A stretch of 64,000 nt of DNA from Niabella soli DSM 19437. GTDB lineage: Bacteria > Bacteroidota > Bacteroidia > Chitinophagales > Chitinophagaceae. Under the pieces are notes generated by a model. That model saw nothing but the letters and a program-made list of their open reading frames with translations, was not told the DNA's origin and searched no databases. The translations under genes were made by a program, and so were the position numbers. Location: the NCBI RefSeq assembly GCF_000243115.2, contig NZ_CP007035.1:3534001-3598000 (forward strand). The letters run 5' to 3'. Of this stretch, positions 18,613 through 27,842 are shown in pieces. Every line of letters starts with the position of its first letter. Within the stretch, counting starts at the first letter, position 1.

Positions 18613-21600
18613 TTAAAATTTTAAGTTCAGGTTAAATCCAATATTTCTTACTGTGGGCAACGTAAGATCTTCCAGGCCCTGGGCATTGCCCGTGGTAAAA
18701 GCCACTTCCGGATCAATATTGGGCACTTCCTTATAAAGGATCCAAAGGTTACGCCCCACCACTGAGAAGGTGGCGCCAGTGAACCCGATCTTTTTTATCC
18801 ATGCCGCGGGCAGGTTATAGCCCAGTTTCGCTTCTCTTAGTTTTACATAAGAAGCGCTGTATACATATTCTTCCTCAATATTGCGCGAGGCTTTATAGTA
18901 TTGCGATGCGGGAATAATAGTAGTGTTTTTTTGTCCGTCGGCGGTAACGCCGTTAAAAATCATACCATCGTCATAAACTGTCTCACCATTGGGAGCGTTG
19001 GTGCCCGCCACTGTTCCGTTTGCTTTATTATTGCCGGGATAATAATAGCTTAATCCCCCGTGTGCCGCATCGCGTCCGGGCAAGGTCATGGCCAGTACGC
19101 CGGTATAGCTGCCGGTGGAATTGGTTCCGGCAAAGAGGGAGCCCCCGATATTAGCATCTACCAAAAATGAAAAGCTGAAGTTTTTGTAGGTAAAGCTGTT
19201 AGAAATACCGCCAACCCAGTCTGGCGTGAATTTGCCCAATACTTTTTTATTTGGGTCTGCCAGGGGTATACCGCCTTTGTTTACCACGATGTTGCCATTC
19301 GCATCCCGCAGGTAAGCGTTGCCAAAAAGGGTACCGTAAGCTTTACCCACGGCAGCGATCACTTGTACGTTGCGATAGGAGCCCAGTACATAGTTCTGCA
19401 GACGGCCCTCATAGTCCAGTACCAGCACGCGGCTCCTGTTGGCTGCATAGTTGAGATCTACATTCCACTGGAAGTCTTTATGCCTGATGGGTATCAGTCC
19501 TAATTGTATTTCCACGCCTTTATTGTTGATCTTACCGGCGTTCATCAGCTTTTGATTATACCCGGTTGACGCGGTTACATCTACTTTTAAGATCTGGTTG
19601 ATGCTGTTGGTATTGTATACGCTCAGGTCCAGTCGCACCCGGTTATTGAGGAAGGAAGCTTCGATGCCTGCTTCCGCCGAGTTGGTTGTTTCCGATTTCA
19701 AATCAGGATCCAGATCTACCCCCGAGGTCACCAGTTGGGGGTTACTTAAAAAGGGAGCATTAAAATTGAAGAGATTGATCAGTTGGTAGGGATCGGCTGC
19801 ACTTCCTACCTGCGACCAGCCGCCCCTTAACTTCAGATAATTTAAGGCAGTGCTTTTTATGTTCAATGCATCCGTAAGCACCAGGCTGGCATTTACGGAA
19901 GGATAGAAATAAGACAGGCTTTGCTCGGGCAGTGTGGAAGACCAGTCGTTACGCGCCGTAACGTTCACAAAAGCGAAATTTTTATACCCAACCTGTGCTG
20001 ATGCAAAGGCGCTGTAAGCTTTTAACCGGGAATAAAAATTGGAGGAGATCAGCGGATCTCTTGAATTGGCCAATGTGTATACGCCTGCAACGGCCAAACG
20101 GGGCGCCTGCTGTATATTTTCTTCGTAGGTTTTGGTGCGCTGGTTCCATCCGGCCAACGCATCCAGGCTAAAATCACTGCTTATATTTTTGTTATAGCGC
20201 AGGGTTGCTTCGGTGTTGTTTTCGTTTACCATGTAGGCATCTTCCTCATAAGAACCAAAGGGCGTACCGTTGGTGCCATAAGCTACCTTGAGCTTGCGGC
20301 GGTCATTATAGTAATCAGTACCGGTACGGAAGTTAGCGCTGAGGCCGTCCAGAATGGTATAGTTAACGTTCACATTTCCGATGATCCGGTTCCGTCGCTG
20401 GCTCACCGTATTTTCATAGGCCACCCAGAACGGATTGCTGTAATAGCTGTTGTTCCAGTTAAAGGTATTGCCATTGGCATCTTTATAGTTCCGGAGCTGG
20501 TTCACATCTACCTGCCGGCCGAACCAGGTAAACTGAAGCATGGTACTGGTTGCCCTTTTGCCGCCTGCGCCCGGAAGGTTGGGAGCATTATTGACAATAT
20601 AGTTTGCATTGATGCCTACTTTTAGTCGCTGGGTTACATTATAGTTGGCATTAACAGAAAAGTTATCTTTTTTTGCTTCGCTGTTGGGCACTACGCCCAG
20701 TTGTTTTTCATTGTTATAAGCAATGCGGTAATCGTAATTATCCCCTGCATTTGCCAATGCAATACCATTGCTGAAGGTGGCGCCTGTTCTGAAGTAGTCG
20801 CGCACATTATTCGGGTGCGCCACAAAAGGAACGGCTTGGCCTTTTGAAAAAAACTGCGGTATCAGCCGGCCATCCATTTTCGGGCCCCAGCTTTCATCCA
20901 CACCGTCATTAACCCCACCTCCTTTACCGTCTATGTAGCTAAACTTGCCTTCAGATCCTTGTCCGAATACATTCTGATAATCCGGCAGCAGCAGCAGTTT
21001 CGCGATGTTCACATTGGAATTCAGTGTTACGCCTAACCCGTTTTTTCTTTTACCCGTTTTTGTTTTTATTAAAATGACCCCCTGCGCCGCCCGCGACCCA
21101 TAAAGCGCCGCGGCATTGGGCCCTTTTAAAACGCTTATGGTTTCTATATCTTCCGGGTTCAGATCGGCAATAGCGTTCCTGAAATCGCGGGAGCCGCCGG
21201 CGCCCAATTGAGAGTTATCTACCGGCACTCCGTCTACCACAAAAAGCGGCTGGTTGTTCCCGGCAATAGAAGTCTCTCCCCGTATTACAATGCGCGAGGA
21301 ACCCATATCACCCTGTGTATTGGTGATACGCACTCCCGCTACTTTTCCTGCAAGCGCATTGACGATATTGGTTTCTTTGGCTTCGCCGATGTCCTTAGCT
21401 TTCAATTCCTGGGTAGCATAGCCCAATGATTTTTTTGCCTTGGAAACGCCCAGGGCCGTTACTACTACTTCGTCCAGGGCATTCTCTGCACTTTGCAGGG
21501 ATACCCGCAGCCGGGTTTTAACGCTATCGGTATTTACCTGCCGGTTGGCATACCCAACGTAGGAAAAAAGCAAGATACCGTGTACGCCGGCATCAATCGA

Positions 21601-21786
21601 AAAAGTACCGCGTTCATCGGAAACGGCGCGCCGGTTGGTGCCGGATACTTCTATGGTGACCCCGGTTAAGGGAGTCCCGGTTAACTGATCTGCTACGGTG
21701 CCGGAAATGGTCCGGGTTTGTGCGGCGCCCCATAAGGGTGCGAGAAAGAAAACTGCACAGGTAAGTCGTTTTAGAAATTGGTTCAT
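18613..21786 (-). CDS. SusC/RagA-family TonB-linked outer-membrane receptor
   Basis: 1057-residue TonB-dependent transporter. The ATG at 21786 (MNQFLKRLTC) is preferred to an ORF start 16 codons upstream because it begins the signal peptide (cleavage near GAAQ). Next come a carboxypeptidase-regulatory-like domain (about 25-110, TISGTVADQLTG), the DEVVVTALG TonB-box region, a plug (about 120-230, VVDGVPVDN) and a 22-strand-type beta-barrel ending in LNLKF. It pairs with the SusD lipoprotein downstream. Its leader of about 430 bases contains a SAM-I riboswitch. TonB-driven import of a sulfur amino acid or related compound is the simplest reading, but no transport substrate can be read from the protein itself. 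Confidence 0.94.
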   Translation of the reverse strand: MNQFLKRLTCAVFFLAPLWGAAQTRTISGTVADQLTGTPLTGVTIEVSGTNRRAVSDERGTFSIDAGVHGILLFSYVGYANRQVNTDSVKTRLRVSLQSAENALDEVVVTALGVSKAKKSLGYATQELKAKDIGEAKETNIVNALAGKVAGVRITNTQGDMGSSRIVIRGETSIAGNNQPLFVVDGVPVDNSQLGAGGSRDFRNAIADLNPEDIETISVLKGPNAAALYGSRAAQGVILIKTKTGKRKNGLGVTLNSNVNIAKLLLLPDYQNVFGQGSEGKFSYIDGKGGGVNDGVDESWGPKMDGRLIPQFFSKGQAVPFVAHPNNVRDYFRTGATFSNGIALANAGDNYDYRIAYNNEKQLGVVPNSEAKKDNFSVNANYNVTQRLKVGINANYIVNNAPNLPGAGGKRATSTMLQFTWFGRQVDVNQLRNYKDANGNTFNWNNSYYSNPFWVAYENTVSQRRNRIIGNVNVNYTILDGLSANFRTGTDYYNDRRKLKVAYGTNGTPFGSYEEDAYMVNENNTEATLRYNKNISSDFSLDALAGWNQRTKTYEENIQQAPRLAVAGVYTLANSRDPLISSNFYSRLKAYSAFASAQVGYKNFAFVNVTARNDWSSTLPEQSLSYFYPSVNASLVLTDALNIKSTALNYLKLRGGWSQVGSAADPYQLINLFNFNAPFLSNPQLVTSGVDLDPDLKSETTNSAEAGIEASFLNNRVRLDLSVYNTNSINQILKVDVTASTGYNQKLMNAGKINNKGVEIQLGLIPIRHKDFQWNVDLNYAANRSRVLVLDYEGRLQNYVLGSYRNVQVIAAVGKAYGTLFGNAYLRDANGNIVVNKGGIPLADPNKKVLGKFTPDWVGGISNSFTYKNFSFSFLVDANIGGSLFAGTNSTGSYTGVLAMTLPGRDAAHGGLSYYYPGNNKANGTVAGTNAPNGETVYDDGMIFNGVTADGQKNTTIIPASQYYKASRNIEEEYVYSASYVKLREAKLGYNLPAAWIKKIGFTGATFSVVGRNLWILYKEVPNIDPEVAFTTGNAQGLEDLTLPTVRNIGFNLNLKF

Positions 21787-22095
21787 TGTTCTATTTTGAT
21801 TTAAAATGTTATTGAATGGTTGATCTAAGGGCATAAGGGGGCCTTTCGGTTTTCACCGTTCTTTAAAAAAGAAATAAAATGTGGTATTATATCAGCAACA
21901 ACAAAGTTGCATTCGCGCAGTAAGCGATCCCGTTACTTTCGGTTTACAAAAATTCCCATACCTGTAGTTGGTTAATTCATTCCTTTTTCTCACTAATTGC
22001 ATTTTTGTGTTCATCTTCAAAAATTGCTTTACAAAAATTTGTTATGGAAAGAAAATCGTGAATGGGGGACAATGCACGCGGCACTGTTTGATTCA

Positions 22096-22195
22096 CTTAT
22101 CTTTCCGCCTGCTGGCAGATGGATGTAGCACCGTTTCCAATAGTGGCGGTTGCTAAGACTTCTACGGGCCATTTCCCTCCGTCTTTCTTGATAAG
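22096..22195 (-). promoter_or_regulatory. SAM-I (S-box) riboswitch in the susC leader
   Basis: Read on the minus strand, the 100 bases contain the S-box conserved blocks in order: CTTATCAAGA (P1 5' side), GGAGGGAAATGGCCC, AGCAACC, GGTGCTACATCC, and GGAAAGATAAG closing P1. This matches the S-box consensus block for block, with a short P3 arm. It starts about 25 bases after a canonical promoter -7 box and ends about 310 bases before the susC ATG. No clear terminator follows; a weak CGTG/CACG hairpin plus a short T-rich stretch near 22050-22085 is the only candidate expression platform. SAM binding is expected to lower expression of the SusC/SusD importer. Confidence 0.93.
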
Positions 22196-22220
22196 CTGCT
22201 CTTTTTTGTTAAAGGCAGGG

Positions 22221-22251
22221 CAAAGGTATATGTTAAAATAGTACTAACAAA
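22221..22251 (-). promoter_or_regulatory. Canonical Bacteroidota promoter of the susC/susD unit
   Basis: On the minus strand, TTTG (22251-22248) is followed by exactly 19 bases and then TACCTTTG (22228-22221). This is a full match to the TTTG-N19-TAnnTTTG consensus. It places transcription start near 22215, just before the SAM-I riboswitch. Confidence 0.8.
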
Positions 22252-22292
22252 ATAATTTTCTACAAAATAAGTAGACTAATATTAAGGACCGA

Positions 22293-22344
22293 TTGCCACT
22301 GGAACACAGAAGCACAGAAAGTATTGGTGTTTTCTGTGCTTCTG
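22293..22344. repeat. 14-bp perfect inverted repeat with interspersed-repeat sequence
   Basis: CAGAAGCACAGAAA (22307-22320) pairs perfectly with TTTCTGTGCTTCTG (22331-22344) around a 10-base loop. The left arm extends into TTGCCACTGGAACACAGAAG, shared with 15526-15545. It lies just downstream of the DUF3472 stop (minus strand) and could work as a terminator, though no T-run follows on that strand. Confidence 0.7.
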
Positions 22345-22393
22345 GGGCTAATTAACCTTATGTGTAGGTCCGGATATATTCTTTGCTGATTTT

Positions 22394-23674
22394 TTAAGGC
22401 AACTGGCTAAGATCAATTTGTGGTTTTTTATTGGTAGGCTTTCGCTCCAGCATGGTATCGTAAGGCTGGTAGTCATTAAAGAAACCGCAGTTCCTCAAAT
22501 AGAACTCCTGCCCTTTTACACCGCCATCATAATCTTTCCGGTAGCCCTTACGCGCCGTATTATCAGCCGTAAAGCGGGCCTTTGTCAATTCGTACCAGTT
22601 ACCAGCAGCATCTGCTACCCATTGATTGCCGAAAGCTACCCGGCGCTCAATATTACCCATATCCGGACTAAAATTTTCCAGGAAGGAATACGGGTGAGTT
22701 AAATAGGTGGCTAATTTGGGTCTTCTGAAACGGGCAATCAGCATCCATTGTTTATTGGTGTTATCATAAAAATAGGCCGTATAAATGGTATGACTATCGC
22801 CATCGGGTTGCACATGTAACAAAAATTTTTGTGTGACGCCCGTTTTCCAGTCGTACTTTAAAAAGCTCTGCCCACCGGATCCTTCATTACCAAATTCGCC
22901 TGCATGTACGGCTGTCCCTTTTTTAAGCAGTTTTATTTTTTGCTCTTCGGGTATTTCTTTTGGATTATTAGTTGCGTAAGGGCTCCATACGGAAAACAAA
23001 ATGCGGCGTTCTGTAGGGGAATTTACCTGCATTCCAAAATACCCTTCGCCAAAACCATCGGCCATAAAATAGGAGCCCACCACATCATTGCCCGGGGATA
23101 CTGTCACTTCATTATAAAACCATTCTGCTTTTATATCCTTTGGCAACTGGTAGTTCAGGTGCACCGAGGGCCCACGTCTTCCCCAATGGAAAAAACTCCC
23201 TTCGTTATTTTTTGTATAGCTGGCCTTGTCCGTAAGAGCCGTTCCCTCCAGCCTTAGCATTTTCACATCGGGAAAAGCGGAACCATTTAATGCTACGCCT
23301 TTGAAAACAATGGGCACATACCCGCTGTCCTTAACCGTCCATTCGCCTAAAAAAACCGGTGCCGGATCTGCCTGCAACGTGGTTTCTTTCCTGTTCCCGA
23401 AAACCGATACCGCAATAGTTGATCCGCCCCGGACATTGCCGGCATCCATCCAGATCTTAATGCTTCCCGGCCGGGCCACCCGTATAAAGGCCGTAAAACC
23501 TTCCCCGGGTTTGGTCCAGTTGGTAACGCCATTGTTATTAATTCGCAGCCCTTCCTTATTCCGGTCCAGTGACCATGCATTTCCTCCCAGGGGCAGCAGG
23601 ACCGATTGAGCATTACTGAATAATACAATACAGGTCAGGATCCCGGCAAACAATATTTTTTTTATAGCAATCAT
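22394..23674 (-). CDS. Secreted DUF3472/DUF5077-domain protein
   Basis: 426 residues with a signal peptide (residues 1-22, ending in NAQ). The first ~130 residues look like the DUF5077 beta-sandwich, and the rest matches the DUF3472 type (GSYFMADGFGEGYFGMQVN, YDWKTG, RRPKLATYLTHPYSFLENF blocks). The family is common in Bacteroidota near SusC/SusD genes, but no activity is established to my knowledge. A hairpin and a promoter separate it from the susC gene downstream, so it is probably its own unit. It is divergent from the PpiD-like gene. Carbohydrate binding is only a guess from the sandwich fold. Confidence 0.75.
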   Translation of the reverse strand: MIAIKKILFAGILTCIVLFSNAQSVLLPLGGNAWSLDRNKEGLRINNNGVTNWTKPGEGFTAFIRVARPGSIKIWMDAGNVRGGSTIAVSVFGNRKETTLQADPAPVFLGEWTVKDSGYVPIVFKGVALNGSAFPDVKMLRLEGTALTDKASYTKNNEGSFFHWGRRGPSVHLNYQLPKDIKAEWFYNEVTVSPGNDVVGSYFMADGFGEGYFGMQVNSPTERRILFSVWSPYATNNPKEIPEEQKIKLLKKGTAVHAGEFGNEGSGGQSFLKYDWKTGVTQKFLLHVQPDGDSHTIYTAYFYDNTNKQWMLIARFRRPKLATYLTHPYSFLENFSPDMGNIERRVAFGNQWVADAAGNWYELTKARFTADNTARKGYRKDYDGGVKGQEFYLRNCGFFNDYQPYDTMLERKPTNKKPQIDLSQLP

Positions 23675-23784
23675 ATCCTTTTTGTTTATGGTATTGCGAA
23701 TATATCATGAATAGCAGACAGACCATTGTTCAATCGGTTGCATCAACGCTCCCAAAAGACCGGTTGTTACCCTGTTTTCCACAG

Positions 23785-23815
23785 TTTGTTGATATCTTTA
23801 AAAACACTATTTTTG
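23785..23815 (+). promoter_or_regulatory. Canonical promoter of the PpiD-like gene
   Basis: TTTG (23785-23788), 19 bases, then TATTTTTG (23808-23815): full match to the Bacteroidota consensus. The leader would be about 30 bases long. Confidence 0.75.
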
Positions 23816-23849
23816 CCAACCTTATAAAATAATTATATATCATTTAACA

Positions 23850-25988
23850 ATGTCAGTAATACAGAAGATTCAGGATAAGTATGGCAAGGTGATGGCCATT
23901 ATCATTGGTATAGCCTTGGTCATATTTGTTGTGATGCTTGCTTTTGAGAACAAGGGAAGCCTTTTTAGCGGCGACACCAGAACCGTAGGAAAAGTTAATG
24001 GGGAAACTGTTGACTTACAACAGTTTAACAACATGGTTGAGCAAACGACCCAGACGATGCAATCCCGTGGAATGAGTGGGGGTGAAGGATCGGCGCAGCA
24101 GGCGAACGACCAGGCCTGGGGTCAGGAAGTCTCGCGCATCCTCCTGGACCAGGAAACAAAAAAACTGGGACTTGAGGTAGGAAGAAAAGAGTTAAACGAC
24201 ATGATGTTTGGCCCTAATCCTCCGCAGGAGATCATGCAAATGTTTGCCAACCCGCAAACCGGACAGTTCGACGGCGCGGCGGCACAGGCACAACTGAACC
24301 AGATCAAATCAAAAGGATCACCCGAACAAAAAGCGCAGTTGGGCGCCTTTTTAGACCAGCTTGCTTTTCAGCGGACTGCTGAAAAATATGATGCTTTGTT
24401 AACGACCAGCATTAATTTCCCCAAATGGATGCTGGAGAAACAGCAGGCGGATGATGCGTTGTTGTCGAAGGTTTCCTATGTAAGAGCACCTTATACCAGC
24501 ATTTCAGATTCTGCAGTAAGGGTTTCGGACGATGATATTCAGTCGTTTATCAATAAACATAAGAACGATTTTAAACAACAGGATAGCCGTAGCATCTCCT
24601 ATGTAGCTTTTGACGCGGACCCCAGCGCAGCCGACAGTGCAGCGGCAAAAAAACGGATACTGGAATTGAAACCGGGGTTTGATAGTGCGCATAATGTAAA
24701 AGACTATCTCGTGAGCCAGGGGGTTAATAATTATTATGATGGGTTCATCAGTGGCAGCCATATACAGGTGCCCATGAAGGATTCGATCCTTCGGGTTGGC
24801 GTAGGGAATATCTATGGTCCTTATATTGATGGCCCTAACTATCAGTTGGCAAAAGTTGTAGCCACTACCACCATGCCTGATACTGTAAAAGTGCGGCACA
24901 TCCTGATAGCAACGGTTACCCAGGATCCGCAAAGCGGACAGCAGGTGCCGATCAGGGATAGCGCTACTGCGCGTAAAATGGCTGATAGTGTGTTCCAGGT
25001 ATTACAAAAAGGGGAGTCGTTTGACAGCCTGGTAGCAAAGGTTTCTGATGATCCGGGTAAAACACAGAACGGCGGTACGTATGATAATGTTACTTCCGGA
25101 CAGATGATGCCGGAGTTCAATGATTTCATTTTTACACATCCTGCCGGCAGCAAAGGCATTGTAAAAACCAATTTTGGGTATCATATTATTGAAGTGCTTT
25201 CCACCAAAGGCAGCGGTACCGGTTATAAAATTGCTTATATAGGCAAGCCGATTGAAGCCAGCCAGGAGACCGATAATGCGGCAAATGCAGCCGCAACAAG
25301 ATTTGCGGCGCAGGCCACCGATCAGAAATCTTTTAACGCGGCAGCCGAAAAACTGCAGGGACAAAAAGGGATCAACAAATCTGTTGCAGCTAATATTCCG
25401 CCCACAGGGGCAAATATCCAGGGGCTGGGCGCTTCCCGCAGCTTTGTAAAAAGTATTTATAATGCCAAATTAGGTGAAGTGGTACAGCCTACCCGTGTAG
25501 GTTCTTATTATGTAGTGGGATTGGTGACTGAGATCAACAAGGAAGGTATCATGAGCCCGGCAAAAGCCCGCATGATGGTGGAGCCCCTGCTCGTAAACCA
25601 GAAAAAAGCAAAACTGCTCTCTGATAAAATAGGGAAGATCACTACCCTGGAAGCTGCCGCCAGCGTGCTGAAAGGCCAGATAGAAACAGCAGATAGCCTG
25701 CGTTTTAACGCTCAAACGCCTACAGCTCTGGGATTTGAGCCAAAAGTGATCGGCGCTTCTTTTAACAAAGAGAATTTAAATAAAGTTGTGCCGGAAGCCA
25801 TTGCAGGCACGCAAGGCGTATATGTGATCAAAGTGGATAACCTGATCAGTACGCCAACTGAGGCGCAAAATATTGATGCGATCCGCAAAATGCGCTATAT
25901 GCAGGCGAAACAGCAGGCCCAGTTTCAATCGCTGCAGGCCCTGCGTGAAGCGGCAACTATTAAAGATTACCGCAGCAAATTTTATTAA
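23850..25988 (+). CDS. PpiD/SurA-type peptidyl-prolyl isomerase, membrane-anchored
   Basis: 712-residue periplasmic folding helper. One N-terminal membrane anchor (about residues 14-35, MAIIIGIALVIFVVMLAF) is followed by a SurA_N-like chaperone region. A parvulin-type rotamase domain occupies about residues 345-455 (VRHILIA...SDDPGKTQNGG...FNDFIFTH...GYHIIEV). The C-terminal part has a second degenerate isomerase-like region. Known role of the family: assisting outer-membrane protein folding, which suits a genome rich in SusC barrels. It stands alone, with a canonical promoter before it and a strong terminator after it. Confidence 0.92.
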   Translation: MSVIQKIQDKYGKVMAIIIGIALVIFVVMLAFENKGSLFSGDTRTVGKVNGETVDLQQFNNMVEQTTQTMQSRGMSGGEGSAQQANDQAWGQEVSRILLDQETKKLGLEVGRKELNDMMFGPNPPQEIMQMFANPQTGQFDGAAAQAQLNQIKSKGSPEQKAQLGAFLDQLAFQRTAEKYDALLTTSINFPKWMLEKQQADDALLSKVSYVRAPYTSISDSAVRVSDDDIQSFINKHKNDFKQQDSRSISYVAFDADPSAADSAAAKKRILELKPGFDSAHNVKDYLVSQGVNNYYDGFISGSHIQVPMKDSILRVGVGNIYGPYIDGPNYQLAKVVATTTMPDTVKVRHILIATVTQDPQSGQQVPIRDSATARKMADSVFQVLQKGESFDSLVAKVSDDPGKTQNGGTYDNVTSGQMMPEFNDFIFTHPAGSKGIVKTNFGYHIIEVLSTKGSGTGYKIAYIGKPIEASQETDNAANAAATRFAAQATDQKSFNAAAEKLQGQKGINKSVAANIPPTGANIQGLGASRSFVKSIYNAKLGEVVQPTRVGSYYVVGLVTEINKEGIMSPAKARMMVEPLLVNQKKAKLLSDKIGKITTLEAAASVLKGQIETADSLRFNAQTPTALGFEPKVIGASFNKENLNKVVPEAIAGTQGVYVIKVDNLISTPTEAQNIDAIRKMRYMQAKQQAQFQSLQALREAATIKDYRSKFY

Positions 25989-26035
25989 TTTAATTTATTA
26001 TATTAGCGGGACCAACAACCGACACGTACTGCAAG

Positions 26036-26067
26036 CAGCCCACCTTACCGTGGGCTGTTTTCGTTTT
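26036..26067 (+). terminator. Intrinsic terminator after the PpiD-like gene
   Basis: CAGCCCAC (26036-26043) pairs perfectly with GTGGGCTG (26050-26057) around CTTACC and is followed by TTTTCGTTTT. It lies 48 bases after the stop codon. Confidence 0.9.
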
Positions 26068-26188
26068 AAGGACAGGTAAAAGGTTTTTATATTTTACGCA
26101 TAGCAATTTGAGAAATAAAACTTTCCCGCCTTTTAGATTTCCCGGCTATCTCATTTTTTGTTGAACGGACGCTAAACATAACTGTCCC

Positions 26189-26196
26189 TAACTTTG
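26189..26196 (+). promoter_or_regulatory. -7 box (TAACTTTG) before the DUF2480 gene
   Basis: Exact TAnnTTTG match 11 bases before the ATG, implying a leader of only a few bases. No -33 box at the standard spacing. Confidence 0.5.
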
Positions 26197-26207
26197 TAAT
26201 ATCAACT

Positions 26208-26714
26208 ATGGAGCCTGTTATCAGAAATAAAGTAGCCGAAAGTGGCATTATCACCTTAAACCTTGAGGATTATTACCCTAAAGAGCCGGTAGTAATTTTT
26301 GATATAAAAGACTTTCTTTTTATGGGACTGATCCTGAAGGAAAAAGAATTCAGGGCTGCCTTGAAAGAAGTGGACTGGACCCTGTATCAAAATAAAACGG
26401 TGGGGATCGTTTGCACCGCCGATGCTATTGTTCCGTTATGGGCCTATATGCTGATCGTAAGTTACCTGCAGCCGGTGGCAGCATTTATTGGCCTGGGGGA
26501 TGCTGCTGTTATAAAAAACAAGTTGCTGCTAAAAAATATCGAAGTTATAGCTGAAAATGAATTCACCGATGCACGGGTTGTGATCAAAGGCTGTGGGGAT
26601 ATTCCTGTTTCCGAAGAAGCTTATGCAGCCATCTCCGTAAAATTATTGCCGGTAGTAAAAAGCCTGATGTATGGCGAGCCCTGCAGTACGGTGCCGGTAT
26701 ACAAGAAAAAATAA
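26208..26714 (+). CDS. DUF2480 family protein
   Basis: 168-residue cytoplasmic protein recognised as DUF2480, a family largely confined to Bacteroidota and of unknown function. Visible hallmarks are NLEDYYP near the start, the FDIKDFLFMGLILKEK block (about residues 30-46), DWTLYQNKTV, IVPLWAYMLI, and the GCGDIPVSEEAY segment near the C-terminus. There is no signal peptide. It converges with corA on the opposite strand with only 15 bases between them. No functional inference can be drawn from the neighbours. Confidence 0.85.
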   Translation: MEPVIRNKVAESGIITLNLEDYYPKEPVVIFDIKDFLFMGLILKEKEFRAALKEVDWTLYQNKTVGIVCTADAIVPLWAYMLIVSYLQPVAAFIGLGDAAVIKNKLLLKNIEVIAENEFTDARVVIKGCGDIPVSEEAYAAISVKLLPVVKSLMYGEPCSTVPVYKKK

Positions 26715-26729
26715 AAGGACTAATGGCTT

Positions 26730-27839
26730 TTAAAACCATCTTTTTCTTCTGAAGATCGAAAGCATCCAGATCAGGATCAGGATCATAAACCCAATGGCGA
26801 TCCAAAATCCATTGTTGTTCTCGAGCAGGGGAATGGCTTTAAAGTTCATTCCAAAAATGCCGGTAATGATGGTGGCCGGCGCCAACAGGCAGGTTACCAC
26901 TGCCATTACCTTCATCACTTCATTCAATTTAAGATTCACGTTATTCAGGTAAAGATCCTGCATGCTCATGGCTACATCTTTATAATTGTCGACCAGGTCG
27001 ATCGCCTGTACAATATGATCCAGCACATCCTTATAATACCGCTCATTGCTTTCCTCGAGTAATTCACTTTCGCTTTTCAGCAGCCCGCTGATTACTTCCC
27101 TAACGGGATAGATCATACGTTTTAGCACAATAAGTTCCTTACGGATGGCATTAATATAAGCAAGGGTACGTTTACTGGTGTTTTTTATGATCTCGGCTTC
27201 CAGTCCTTCTATTTCCTTGCCCAGCTTTTCCATAACGATAAAATAGTTATCAACGATCGTATCCAGCAAGGTATAATACAGGTAATCAGCATCCCTGGTG
27301 CGGGTTTTACTGGCAGGCAGTTTTAATCTTTCGCGCAAGGCATTGAAGGGGTCGCGGGAAAGATCTTCCTGGAAAGTGATCACCATTCTTTTCCCCAAAA
27401 CCATCGAGATCTGTTCATGCTCCACCGCTTTTTTCTGCTCATTAAAATAGAGCGTGTTGATCAAACAGAAAAGGATCGAATCAATTTCATCCATCTTCGC
27501 CCGCTGATCGATGCTTAAGATGTCCTCCTGCAACAGAGGATTAATACCATAGCGCTCTCCCAATTTTTCAACATCCGCCTTGCGCAAGCCGTCCACATTG
27601 ATCCAAACGATCTTATTGGAGTTCCGAAGATCAAGCGCTTGCTCCAGGCTGATATTCTTATGTTCTTCAATAGCGTCTTTTGTATAACAGCAGGCGGTAA
27701 TGACAACCTGCTGTGCTTCTTCTCTTTTGGGAACAACCGTTGGGTTTACGGAAAGAATTTCACGGGTGCGCTGGGTACCAAATAACTCGGAGAGATTCGG
27801 CAACAGGTATTTCAGATATTTTTCCGGTTGAACTTTCAT
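26730..27839 (-). CDS. corA: CorA magnesium/cobalt transporter
   Basis: 369-residue inner-membrane channel. A long cytoplasmic N-terminal domain is followed by two C-terminal membrane helices. The first ends in the signature GMNF, and the loop continues into a hydrophobic second helix with the basic tail FRRKRWF. CorA proteins form pentamers that admit Mg2+ (also Co2+ or Ni2+). The kdsB gene ends 3 bases upstream, so the two are probably co-transcribed. The functional link between CorA and lipid A sugar activation is not obvious. Confidence 0.95.
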   Translation of the reverse strand: MKVQPEKYLKYLLPNLSELFGTQRTREILSVNPTVVPKREEAQQVVITACCYTKDAIEEHKNISLEQALDLRNSNKIVWINVDGLRKADVEKLGERYGINPLLQEDILSIDQRAKMDEIDSILFCLINTLYFNEQKKAVEHEQISMVLGKRMVITFQEDLSRDPFNALRERLKLPASKTRTRDADYLYYTLLDTIVDNYFIVMEKLGKEIEGLEAEIIKNTSKRTLAYINAIRKELIVLKRMIYPVREVISGLLKSESELLEESNERYYKDVLDHIVQAIDLVDNYKDVAMSMQDLYLNNVNLKLNEVMKVMAVVTCLLAPATIITGIFGMNFKAIPLLENNNGFWIAIGFMILILIWMLSIFRRKRWF

Positions 27840-27842
27840 GTG

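Noticed and set aside
22307-22344. 14-bp hairpin as intrinsic terminator of the DUF3472 gene
   Set aside because: No T-run follows on the minus strand, and the arms belong to an interspersed repeat; kept as a repeat only.
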